The position numbers and the translations under genes are program-made. From Bacteriovoracaceae bacterium (lineage in GTDB: Bacteria > Bdellovibrionota > Bacteriovoracia > Bacteriovoracales > Bacteriovoracaceae), in the NCBI GenBank assembly GCA_018649885.1, contig JABIHA010000036.1:1-64000 (forward strand): a DNA stretch of 64,000 bases, read 5' to 3'. The notes beneath the pieces were generated by a model. That model was not told where the DNA came from. It did not search any database and saw only the letters and a list, made by a program, of their open reading frames with translations. Of this stretch, positions 44,150-52,538 are shown piece by piece. How positions within the stretch are numbered: the stretch's first letter is position 1; each line of letters starts with the position of its first letter.

Positions 44150-44800
44150 CTATTCAGAAATGGCCTGCTGCTCTTCTAGCTTTGTTTGCATTATATCTTC
44201 ATATGAATGAATGATTCTTGGTACTTGATCTAGAAATACTTTCTCTACCATTTCTGAAGCCTTTCTCTCTTGCCATTGAAGCGCATCAGGATTCATCCTA
44301 AGATGTCCCTCTACAAGCTTGGTCGTAGCAGTGAGCTTATAGTCTCCAGGGTTTGCCCCTGAGTTTGGATCAGTTGTACACATTATAACTTCGATTTTTT
44401 TCACTCTTCTAATCATGTGATGGGAAGATCCCATCATATCTAAAACTACCTTCAGTCCTTCGTCTAGCTGATCATCTCCACATTTACCTGTAACCGTCTC
44501 ACTTATGGCCTCTAAATCAATATTGTGTTTACCAAATAGGGGAATAGAAATGTCTATTCTCATTTTAGGGTTACCGGCTGCTGAGTTATCTAAGGGTACA
44601 GTCTTGGCCCCTACCCCTGGTTGAACTTTTGCTTTAAAAGTTTTAAAAATGGCAGTGAAATCATCAAGTGTGGGGAAAATATCTTTTGGCTCAAGCCCTA
44701 CTGGAATGGCCACCTCAAAATGGCTTGGATCTGAGAGATCGCCTTCAACAGCAAAGGCACTAAAACTAAGTAGTAATGGAATAAACAGCAAATTGCGCAT
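44150..44800 (-). CDS. secreted protein, unknown
   Basis: The 216-residue product has a signal peptide (MRNLLFIPLLLSFSAFA) behind GAGGGAG. Cys near 107 and 142 may pair. The mature protein mixes beta-rich sequence (KMRIDISIPLFGKHNIDLEAI) with a helical, acidic C-terminus. No family is recognised. Confidence 0.7.
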   Translation of the reverse strand: MRNLLFIPLLLSFSAFAVEGDLSDPSHFEVAIPVGLEPKDIFPTLDDFTAIFKTFKAKVQPGVGAKTVPLDNSAAGNPKMRIDISIPLFGKHNIDLEAISETVTGKCGDDQLDEGLKVVLDMMGSSHHMIRRVKKIEVIMCTTDPNSGANPGDYKLTATTKLVEGHLRMNPDALQWQERKASEMVEKVFLDQVPRIIHSYEDIMQTKLEEQQAISE

Positions 44801-45096
44801 AAGACTCCCTCATTTTTGTATACTTTTAAAAGAGCAAAATTTAGGCCAAAAGATCTAGGTTTGAGTCTCGTAATTCTAGGTGGTTAGCTTGCCTGGTTGT
44901 CTACAACATAGAGCAAGTGTCTAAATAAAATCACATCCTAGCGCCGTGATATTCAAGCGCATTTTTAATGCAAGTGGCCTTTCAGCACTGATGAATTGGT
45001 ATCAACAGTCTTTAACAAAACTAGCATTGCAATTTCAGCTACAGGCTTTTAAGATTCGCGGCATAAAAAATTATTCACTAAAAACCCGGGTCGCTC

Positions 45097-46269
45097 ATGA
45101 AAACTTTTTTCGTCGTAGTAGTATTACTTTCAAATTTTAATTCTGCATTTGGATCAAATGAAAAACTTATTGCTGAAATGATCAGTAAAGTTAACAAGTC
45201 CGAAATCGAACAAGTTATAAGTGAGCTTTCAGGTGAAAAAGAGGTACTTGGTGGGAAGTATATTTTGAGTCGCCAAATTGGACATCCTGGAAATGGTCTG
45301 GCGGCAAAGTATTTAGTGGATTCCTACGAAAAAATTCCAGGTCTTAAAGCTGGAATTCACAAATTTAATCCGCGTTTACTGGCAAAAATTACAGGCACGA
45401 TGATTAAGGGCCTTTATATATCAAAGATGAATAGTGAAGAAAAAAAGATGGCGCTGGCAATAATCAAAGAGACAAAGGATTTTGCGACTAAATACAAAGA
45501 TAGCAATTGGGATAATATTTACTCTATTCACAAGGGAGAGACAAAAGAGCATGTAATTTTAGCTTCTCATTACGACTCAGTTGTTCGAAGGGATAGTGCT
45601 GTTCATAAAAATCCCAAAAAAGGGATCAATAGAGATATTGAGCCTGTAAGAATTGGAAGCTTGTCTCCTGGAGCTGATGATAATGCCTCTGGTGTGGCAG
45701 CGACTATTATTGCCGCAAGGATACTTTCGAAATATAGATTTAAGTACAGCATTATGTTTTTAAATCTCAATGCTGAGGAATTAGGACTTGTTGGAAGCAC
45801 GGCATTTGCTATGAAAGAGCTTATTAAATTTGGAAAAATCAAATCAGTGATCAATGCTGATATGATTGGTCATGATGCTAATGGTGATGGGGTGATGACA
45901 ATTTCATCTGGAGAAAAAGAAGAGGGCCTTAAGGATATTGCTACTATTTCACATAAGAGCTTAAAAAAAGAAGCTGGGTATAATCTGAATCCTACATACG
46001 TATCTATTGAGCAAGACCTAGACGAGCCCCACGGTCCCTTTATTGCCTCTGATCATTTATCTTTTTATAATATGGGAGTTAAAAGGGCCATTATGTTTGG
46101 AGAGGGGGTTTATGACCACGGCCCCAAATTAAACCTTACCCAGATGAACCCGGCCTATCACTCGGTTGATGATGATGTCACAAATCTAAACTTTGATTAT
46201 ATTAACAATATTGTGAAACTCATTGTATCAACAGTGGCCAGAGAAGCAGTTGTTTTAGGGCGTAAGTAA
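45097..46269 (+). CDS. secreted M28-family zinc peptidase
   Basis: The 390-residue enzyme has a signal peptide to about residue 19. Metal ligands are clear: ASHYDS, GADDNASG, the Glu pair in NAEELGL, an Asp in NADMIGHD and His in YHSVDDD. An N-terminal 150-residue segment precedes the catalytic domain and may be a propeptide. The gene stands alone. Compared with the M28 gene at 27029 only the core motifs are alike. The ribosome site is poor (CCCGGGTCGCTC upstream). Confidence 0.9.
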   Translation: MKTFFVVVVLLSNFNSAFGSNEKLIAEMISKVNKSEIEQVISELSGEKEVLGGKYILSRQIGHPGNGLAAKYLVDSYEKIPGLKAGIHKFNPRLLAKITGTMIKGLYISKMNSEEKKMALAIIKETKDFATKYKDSNWDNIYSIHKGETKEHVILASHYDSVVRRDSAVHKNPKKGINRDIEPVRIGSLSPGADDNASGVAATIIAARILSKYRFKYSIMFLNLNAEELGLVGSTAFAMKELIKFGKIKSVINADMIGHDANGDGVMTISSGEKEEGLKDIATISHKSLKKEAGYNLNPTYVSIEQDLDEPHGPFIASDHLSFYNMGVKRAIMFGEGVYDHGPKLNLTQMNPAYHSVDDDVTNLNFDYINNIVKLIVSTVAREAVVLGRK

Positions 46270-46275
46270 AAGGTT

Positions 46276-47160
46276 TTAAGCCGAGTACATGGTATTCACC
46301 TTTCTGTCTTGTTTAGGAATTCGGTGTTTGTATTTGTACTTGGGATAACCAATCATTAAAGCGCCGTAAATTTTTCTCTTATTATCAAGCCCAAGCATTT
46401 TATTGATTTTTCTAGTTCTCATATTAGATGCTGTAACTAGAAATCCCACATGACAGGTTCCTAGGCCCAATGTTTGGGCCATAAGTTCGATATTACGAAG
46501 TGCAATAGCGCTATTTGTTTGTGCCAAATAATTTGCTTTAAGCCCATGAATGGCAATTACAGCAGGTGCATTTCGAAAAATCATACCTTCTTCTTCATTG
46601 TTTTCTCTTCTACGTACAATTAGCTTATGATATTTTTGATATTGATAAGTCAGTTTTGCACCAAATCTTTTAGACAAAAATTTCTGAATTAATCCTTTCC
46701 CTTTGAAAAATTTGACTCCTCCATGCCAAAGAGAGTCAACAACAACCAGCTCTAACTTTTTGAGAAAACTCTTATCATTTAAAACAATAAAGCCTTCTGT
46801 TTGTACATTTCCAGCTGAGCCAGCATGAGCTGCACATTCAATAAGTTGATTAATGGTTTCTTTTTCAACCTGTTTATCTTTGTATTTTCTGACAGACCTT
46901 CTAGAAAAGATGAGGTTTTGTAAATCGAGAGGTTTTATTTCAGGCTTAGAAATTTTAACAAAATCATCACAGGGTAGAGTGTCATGAGTGACAGCGCCTA
47001 TAGGGCACATGGAAACACAGTGGCCACAGATGCAACAATGGTCGGCAAATCTCACCGTAACATCTTTTTTTTCTACTTCATCTACAGAGAATACATAGTC
47101 GGGACATATCTCGTAACAAATTGTACAGTTGATACAACTTTCTTTATCGATTTTGATCAT
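46276..47160 (-). CDS. ferredoxin-nitroreductase fusion
   Basis: The 294-residue enzyme starts behind GGGGGAG. Residues 1-65 hold two [4Fe-4S] motifs (CINCTICYEICP and CCICGHCVSMCP). Residues about 80-290 form a nitroreductase FMN domain (FSRRSVRKYKD, SAGNVQTEG, AQTLGLGTCHVGF). Such fusions pass electrons from the clusters to flavin for anaerobic reduction of unknown substrates. It lies downstream of the LuxR/cytochrome b pair, 126 bases away. Confidence 0.9.
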   Translation of the reverse strand: MIKIDKESCINCTICYEICPDYVFSVDEVEKKDVTVRFADHCCICGHCVSMCPIGAVTHDTLPCDDFVKISKPEIKPLDLQNLIFSRRSVRKYKDKQVEKETINQLIECAAHAGSAGNVQTEGFIVLNDKSFLKKLELVVVDSLWHGGVKFFKGKGLIQKFLSKRFGAKLTYQYQKYHKLIVRRRENNEEEGMIFRNAPAVIAIHGLKANYLAQTNSAIALRNIELMAQTLGLGTCHVGFLVTASNMRTRKINKMLGLDNKRKIYGALMIGYPKYKYKHRIPKQDRKVNTMYSA

Positions 47161-47319
47161 GTTTGCTCCCCCCGGAATTGATGTAGTGTTCAATTTTATC
47201 TGGGTTCAAGAGTTGAGGGAATGAGATTTGAAATAATGACAGGCTAGTGTATAAAGTCTAGACACTTAGATAAAGTTTTCAAAATTCACGAGATCCTGCA
47301 TATAAAAAGAAGTAGATCT

Positions 47320-47835
47320 TCACCTAGGGGAATCTGGAAGTAGTAGGTCTTCAAGAAAAAATGCGGAAAGTTGCGATCTTCCAGAGAGTTCTGCTTTTGA
47401 ATAAATTGAAGTGGCTTGGGCCCTGGCCGTTTTCTCGGTTGTATTTCTAATCTCAGCAATTTCTTTAAGACTGAAACCTTTGAGTAATAGGAAGGCGACT
47501 TCTTTTTCTGATTTTGTAAGCAGCCATTTGCCTAATTGATTATCAATAGATTGACTTAATCCTTGCAGGTATTTTATGGAATGCTCTTTCCACAACTTTG
47601 ACTCTTCTTGAAATTTTATGGAGACTTCTCTTTCATGTTTTAGTGTTTTTTTTAACTTAAAAGTTCCTTTCATTAGAAAGAATACACCTACTAGTGAGAT
47701 TATTGCCACGGACCCCTCAACCGAGAGGTGCCACCAGGCGATGCCTTCATTTCTATCTGTGATTAAATCAACTATGGTCATGGCACTAATGGCCAATAAT
47801 ATAGTGGCCATAATGATTCTTTCTCTACTATTCAT
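47320..47835 (-). CDS. membrane-anchored LuxR-type regulator
   Basis: The 171-residue protein has two membrane helices (about 8-25 and 42-58), a linker coiled coil, and a C-terminal GerE helix-turn-helix (LTKSEKEVAFLLLKGFSLKEIAEI, then NTTEKTARAQATSIYSKAEL). It has no receiver domain. GGAAAG precedes the ATG. It follows the cytochrome b gene by 15 bases and probably controls that unit or the divergent PepSY gene from the membrane. Confidence 0.8.
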   Translation of the reverse strand: MNSRERIIMATILLAISAMTIVDLITDRNEGIAWWHLSVEGSVAIISLVGVFFLMKGTFKLKKTLKHEREVSIKFQEESKLWKEHSIKYLQGLSQSIDNQLGKWLLTKSEKEVAFLLLKGFSLKEIAEIRNTTEKTARAQATSIYSKAELSGRSQLSAFFLEDLLLPDSPR

Positions 47836-47850
47836 TCTGGTCTTTCCTTT

Positions 47851-48600
47851 TTAATCATCATCATGGTCGTCATCATGGTCTCGTTTTCTCGAAGAATGTC
47901 GTCCGCTTTGCGAGTGTTCATCTTCACCTAGTTCAATTGAAGAGCCAAAGAGATTTAGCTTTTGAGTGTCTCGCTCAAAATTATTGTTTAAATATATGCC
48001 AAACGAAGTAAATAGTCCGATAAAAACTATCGCAATAAATGGGTGGTTTGATGCTATCTCTTGCTGTCCATCAACTTCTTCTTTTTTTCCACTAGTCATC
48101 GCAAATGCTAAACCATCTTTGTGCTTAACTTGATGGAAAACCACTCCAACAATATGGGCAATAACGGTAAAGATGAATCCGTTGGCGCACAATTCGTGGA
48201 CCTCTTCAAAAAAATGCTTATTTATACCTTTGCTCATTAAAATTCCAGTGGCGCCAAGACCGATGGTGAAAATGAACATCAAAATGGCTGCATAGCTAGA
48301 GGCCGGATTATGGCCCAAATCTCTCTTTGTTTTTGAGCTGAAAATTGATTTTAAATACTTAATTAGATCTGATGGATTTAATTTAAATGAAGAAAATCTG
48401 GCATATTTGCTGCCTACGAATCCCCAGATTCCTCTCAGGAATATGAGAAATACCATCATGATTCCGCTTAAAGAGTGGAGTGTATACCACTTGGAATCAT
48501 CATCGATGGTGTTGGCGATGGTGAACGCCGCCACGAATAAAATAGCGAAAACCCAGTGAAAAACTCTGGTCGGTAAATCAAAAGCATTTTTTTTATTCAT
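47851..48600 (-). CDS. cytochrome b561-type membrane protein
   Basis: I start the 249-residue product at the ATG behind AAGGGAAAG. LPTRVFHWVFAILF carries the first heme His, LHSLSGIMMVFLIFLRGIWGF the second, and VHELCANGFIFTVIAHIVGVVFHQ further His residues, as in hydrogenase-type cytochrome b. About four to five membrane helices. The tail is unusual: HSSRKRDHDDDHDDD, a metal-binding-like cluster. With the divergent PepSY protein it resembles electron-transfer units found near exported redox proteins. Confidence 0.85.
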   Translation of the reverse strand: MNKKNAFDLPTRVFHWVFAILFVAAFTIANTIDDDSKWYTLHSLSGIMMVFLIFLRGIWGFVGSKYARFSSFKLNPSDLIKYLKSIFSSKTKRDLGHNPASSYAAILMFIFTIGLGATGILMSKGINKHFFEEVHELCANGFIFTVIAHIVGVVFHQVKHKDGLAFAMTSGKKEEVDGQQEIASNHPFIAIVFIGLFTSFGIYLNNNFERDTQKLNLFGSSIELGEDEHSQSGRHSSRKRDHDDDHDDD

Positions 48601-48664
48601 AGCACTTTCCCTTCTCACGATTAAGTTAAGTTCATTTTGGAGTATTTCAAAGTATTTTTCATGA

Positions 48665-48712
48665 GACATATGCCCAAGAAAGGCAATTTTTTAGCAATTT
48701 AGGGCATATGTC
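48665..48712. promoter_or_regulatory. long inverted repeat in divergent promoter region
   Basis: GACATATGCCC (48665-48675) and GGGCATATGTC (48702-48712) are perfect 11-bp arms with a 26-bp centre. They lie between the cytochrome b and PepSY genes and are a candidate operator for both, perhaps of the LuxR-type regulator. Confidence 0.55.
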
Positions 48713-48782
48713 CATTATGAATTCACAAAAAAAATCCCATATTGAGAGTAGGAAAATACTTTCCTATGTAATGGAGCTACAA

Positions 48783-49049
48783 ATGAAAAAAACATTATTT
48801 ATTTTACTATCATTTTTATTGACCTGCACCGCCTTGGCCAAAAAGAATTGCACCAACCAGCCAGAACAAAATTGGATGAGAATCGAAGACTTTAAAAAAA
48901 TGGCCATAAACCAGGGTTATACTATTAGGAAATTTAAACAACCTGGCTCTTGCTATGAAATCTATGGGAGAAACAAATCAGGTCAACGAGTTGAGGTTTA
49001 TTTTAATCCTGTTGATGGAAGTGTCGTAAAATCAAAATTAGATGGGTAA
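48783..49049 (+). CDS. secreted PepSY-like small protein
   Basis: The 88-residue product starts behind GGAGC and has a signal peptide to about residue 19. The rest is one PepSY-like unit (WMRIEDFKKMAINQGYTIRKFKQPGSC, then YEIYGRNKSGQRVEVYFNPVDGSVV). It is divergent from the cytochrome b gene, a frequent partner of PepSY proteins. The role may be regulatory or metal related. Confidence 0.8.
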   Translation: MKKTLFILLSFLLTCTALAKKNCTNQPEQNWMRIEDFKKMAINQGYTIRKFKQPGSCYEIYGRNKSGQRVEVYFNPVDGSVVKSKLDG

Positions 49050-49090
49050 GCTTCACCCTCAAAGGGTGTGGGGCTCATTGTACGACAACA

Positions 49091-49136
49091 AAAACTGGGG
49101 TTTTATCGGGGGGGGGGATAAATTAAACCCCAGTTT
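49091..49136. terminator. bidirectional terminator with nine-G loop
   Basis: AAAACTGGGGTTT (49091-49103) pairs with AAACCCCAGTTTT (49124-49136). The 20-base loop contains a run of nine G (49108-49116). It separates two convergent genes. Confidence 0.7.
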
Positions 49137-49165
49137 TGTCATTGTATTCAGCCTCTAAGCTAAGC

Positions 49166-50065
49166 TTATGGCCGTAATTTTCCGTACAGATAATTAATAA
49201 ATTCTTTTTTTCTCATCAATGAGTTGTTGCTGCAAAACTTTGCCTCTTTGTCTAGGGAGGTAATCATATTTGCTACTTCTAAGCGAGTTCCAGTGTATCC
49301 TTTTTTGACAAGTTTTTTATAAACCTTTTCAAGATAGGAAGCTCTACGACTTTTACTTTTATTTGAAAAACTATTTGGTCGTCTACCATCAATGTAATCT
49401 AGCCGATTAATATATGTGTAATACATTTTTCTACTTTTAGAAATTTGTCTCAATTCAGATTGAATTCTATTTCGGTATTGCCCATCTTCATTATATCTAT
49501 TATCTCGATATAGTGACTGTCCGTTTGAAATTGACCAAGAAGAATCAAGTAATGCAGCTACAAATTCGTAAGAATTTTCTTTGGTATAGTTCACGCTTCC
49601 CAAAATCCCCGCTGCAACTCCAATAGGTGCGGCAATAGGGAATAATACTGGCAAGGATGCCCCTACAGTTGCTACCATAAATGTGGGAACCAGAATCTTA
49701 TTTTTTCTTTTGTGGTACTTTTTCAAACCTACTTGCCAATAAAAATCACTACATGAATCAACAAATCCCGGAGGAGTTAGTCCATATTCTTTCTCCATAC
49801 ATTGATACCATTTTCGGGAAAGTTTACTTCTTCGTGATTTTTTGAATTCGTCACATGGGAAATTTGATTTTTTTCTTTCGAAAACAAATGGGATATTTGG
49901 TTCAACTCTATTTGCATTAATGGTGAGATCATTTTCAAAATCAATCTCTGTAACTTCTTCCGAACAATTTTGGTAAGGATCATTTTCTGAGCAGTCTTTT
50001 GCAATCACAACAGTACTCAACATTAATAGCGAAAAAATTAAAAAAGTCTTAGATGCTAAATTCAT
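49166..50065 (-). CDS. secreted hypothetical protein, WYxCMEKxYxL family
   Basis: The 299-residue product has a signal peptide to about 22. CDEFKKSRRSKLSRKWYQCMEKEYGL near residues 70-95 is shared with the protein encoded upstream at 50112. An apolar Gly/Ala-rich segment follows (about 130-160), then a basic helical region ending KEAKFCSNNSLM. The tail is like those at 18000 and 35957. Function is unknown. Confidence 0.7.
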   Translation of the reverse strand: MNLASKTFLIFSLLMLSTVVIAKDCSENDPYQNCSEEVTEIDFENDLTINANRVEPNIPFVFERKKSNFPCDEFKKSRRSKLSRKWYQCMEKEYGLTPPGFVDSCSDFYWQVGLKKYHKRKNKILVPTFMVATVGASLPVLFPIAAPIGVAAGILGSVNYTKENSYEFVAALLDSSWSISNGQSLYRDNRYNEDGQYRNRIQSELRQISKSRKMYYTYINRLDYIDGRRPNSFSNKSKSRRASYLEKVYKKLVKKGYTGTRLEVANMITSLDKEAKFCSNNSLMRKKEFINYLYGKLRP

Positions 50066-50111
50066 TTTGTTAACCTCCGGTAAGTGTGCATATATTTTTA
50101 TAAACTAATGA

Positions 50112-51347
50112 CTAAAATATAAATAACTCAAATATTGCTTCTCTATCCCAACCGAGAGGAAGAACCAGTACTGGGATTTTTGCTTCAGCAAATGTTCCAA
50201 GTTCTGCTCCGATACCAAATTCAACTTCCTTACCCCACCCTGATCCTCTGTGAAAATGGTCTTGTGCTATAGCTGATCCTCCAAAAATAAAATGAACTGA
50301 GTGATGAAGTTCAACATCAAGCCTTCGCTTTTCTGTTCCGATCTGCTCGAGTCGAGGACGAAAATTTCCAAAAGTAATAGGAGTATCGTTTTCAGCAATA
50401 GGATTATCTTTTTGTCTTACAATTCCTACTGAGCCAACACCTAGTGACAATCCTACACCCAACCCCACACTTACAGATGCGTATTTCTTTAAGTTAACTC
50501 TACATTTCTCACCAAGAACTTCAGCACTGAAGCCAACGGGAATAATGCCCATGATTGGAAGAACACTCATGAGAGCAACGTTTGAAACAGAGGCCCTTAC
50601 ACCAACTGTATTGCAAACTGTATTGAAGTCATCAATACTTAAAAGATATCTATAAAATGATGAAACAAAGACATATTTTTCAGGGTTGGTATTATTTCTT
50701 GGGATTACAAACCATTTGTCTATATTTTCTTCTGGAGAATTATTGACGCTTGTCTCTCCATAATAGCTAAATAATTCAACTGCATGCTGTTTGAACTTCT
50801 TTAAATTTCCTTTAGCTTTTCGTGGTGTAGAGTGGATAGTTTTACGACATGTACTTAGAAGCTCTAATAGGTCGTTATAAGATTCTTTTTTTAAGCGTGT
50901 TTGATATAAAAAGAGTCCTGCAATATTTGCGACTATGTCCTTTTCCTCTTCAGTAGTAGACCTTAACGCGTATTTTGATGAACGAAAAGCTGAGTTAATC
51001 TTTTTCCGCCCAAAGTTTAGTGCGCATTTTAAATTCTTATAAATTAAATCATCGAGATTATATTGTTTTTCCATACATCGATACCATCTTTTTGAAACTT
51101 TTTTCCTTCGTTTGTTTTTGTATAAAAACTTATCACATGCAAATTTTGGTCTTGCGACTTCAGTTATAAATGCACCTGTAGGGCCTTCTAGCTTCCCAAG
51201 AATATTGACTTGTTCAAAGTCCACTTCAGAACTATTACTGACACAGTACTCGCCATCAACAATTGAATATCCTTCAGGGCAGTTAATTTCACCTGCCAAA
51301 GAAGTAAATGCTATAAGCATTAATAAGAAAATGAATACGACTTTCAT
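50112..51347 (-). CDS. secreted hypothetical protein, WYxCMEKxYxL family
   Basis: The 411-residue product has a signal peptide (to about 18) and the N-terminal block EVDFEQVN, then CDKFLYKNKRRKKVSKRWYRCMEKQYNL shared with the next gene, 46 bases downstream. The C-terminal 150 residues are different: apolar and Gly-rich strands (VSVGLGVGLSLGVGSVGIV), then FGIGAELGTFAEAKIPVLV, which looks like a membrane-inserting or barrel-like segment. Function is unknown. Confidence 0.7.
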   Translation of the reverse strand: MKVVFIFLLMLIAFTSLAGEINCPEGYSIVDGEYCVSNSSEVDFEQVNILGKLEGPTGAFITEVARPKFACDKFLYKNKRRKKVSKRWYRCMEKQYNLDDLIYKNLKCALNFGRKKINSAFRSSKYALRSTTEEEKDIVANIAGLFLYQTRLKKESYNDLLELLSTCRKTIHSTPRKAKGNLKKFKQHAVELFSYYGETSVNNSPEENIDKWFVIPRNNTNPEKYVFVSSFYRYLLSIDDFNTVCNTVGVRASVSNVALMSVLPIMGIIPVGFSAEVLGEKCRVNLKKYASVSVGLGVGLSLGVGSVGIVRQKDNPIAENDTPITFGNFRPRLEQIGTEKRRLDVELHHSVHFIFGGSAIAQDHFHRGSGWGKEVEFGIGAELGTFAEAKIPVLVLPLGWDREAIFELFIF

Positions 51348-51766
51348 GTGAGCTCCAGTTGTTAATTAGTACTCAGAAATTATATTCAAATATACTTATT
51401 GATAGTTGGGACAAATATTGGACGAATGGAAAGCTAAGTATTGAATTTAAGGTATACAAAGGTCTAGAGTCTAGGCTTCTGGCAGGTTATGTTGCCATTT
51501 AAATAAATTTAATTTGCTCTAGGTGAAGAGGTTTAGAGAGCTTCATCACTAGATTTCAGTCTATTAGTGATGCTTAAACTTTGAGCTACCAGGTTTTTCT
51601 ATTATCACTCATAATCTTAGACGTAATTGCAGCTGTGTGGAAATACACTGTGGTATCGGGTGTTTCAAGGGAATGATCAGTTTGAAACGGATTGGGATGG
51701 GATTTCAAAAGATTTCATAAGCCTCCGCCGATAAATTAGTACTTAAATTTTAACAAAACGGGTGAT
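51348..51766. other. intergenic stretch with hairpin and promoter signals
   Basis: CATCACTA (51544-51551) and TAGTGATG (51565-51572) form a hairpin. GTTTCAA (51662-51668) and TTGAAAC (51682-51688) form a second inverted repeat just upstream of a sigma-28-like promoter. No gene is seen. Confidence 0.5.
51706..51734 (+). promoter_or_regulatory. sigma-28 (FliA)-like promoter
   Basis: GCCGATAA at 51727-51734 is the exact -10 consensus of sigma-28 promoters. AAAAGATT about 12 bases upstream is an imperfect match to the TAAAGTTT -35. The ATG of the next gene is 33 bases downstream. Confidence 0.5.
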
Positions 51767-52485
51767 GTGATGAAAATTCTCTTAATGCTAATTGGTGTGT
51801 TTTATTTTTCAGCGAACTCTGCTTCCGCAAGGTCTTTTGACATGGACCGATTCATTTCAAAATGTGATAGCGCTGAATCATTTACTCAAAGCTGTAGTGT
51901 CGACTTAACAAAGCTAAAGGCCGCACTTGATAAAGAAAAACCTGGATCAGGCGATGTAATCCTTAAGGGTAGAATGAAATTCTCAAATTCTCAAGTAAAT
52001 GGGACTGAGGATGTGGTAATGTCTGCTCAAACCTTTGGCAAATTGTCTACTGGAATGAGTAATGAGGGTATGCAAATGACTTCTGCTGAACCCATTTTCG
52101 AAAATGTAAGAGGAGTGAAGTATAGGGAAAGTTTGTTAAGAAACTTAAGTCCTTTTTTGATGACCAAGGTATAGACGGAAAACAAGTAAGAGAAGGAAAA
52201 TTACTTAAAGAGGGAGATTATGCTGGTGTGTGTGCCCTTTCTAGTAATGCGGAAAGTGAAGATTTTGATTCATCTGAATGTGAGTCAGGTGTTCAAAAAA
52301 TGCACGAAAAGTTTTTAGAGCGTAGAGAAAAAATGAAAGGGAAAAGAGAAAAATTCCAGAAAAAAAGAGAAAAGTTTAAAAAGAGAGCTAACTCTGATGA
52401 AGACAATCAAGAGTTAGAAGATTCAGATGCTGAAGTGTCTGAATTTGATGAAGAGCTAGACGAAGATGTTGAAGACGAATTGTAA
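51767..52485 (+). pseudogene. secreted coiled-coil protein interrupted by a frameshift
   Basis: Two frames read as one protein. The first (51767-52174) has a signal peptide (to about 22) and 110 mature residues. The second joins by a -1 shift between 52126 and 52158 and gives FFDDQGIDGKQVREGKLLKEGDYAGVCAL, then a charged coiled coil (EKFLERREKMKGKREKFQKK) and an acidic tail to 52485. A T6 tract at 52153-52158 makes an in-frame T TTT TTG heptamer, so slippage is possible; a lost G near 52125 is another explanation. A sigma-28-like promoter lies upstream and a terminator downstream. The product is unknown. Confidence 0.65.
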
Positions 52486-52512
52486 AACCAAACCAAACAA
52501 AAATTGAAAGAG

Positions 52513-52538
52513 GGGAGCTATATTAGGCTCCCTTTTTT
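52513..52538 (+). terminator. Rho-independent terminator
   Basis: GGGAGC (52513-52518) pairs with GCTCCC (52527-52532), followed by six T. It closes the frameshifted gene and abuts the stop of the convergent pump gene. Confidence 0.75.
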
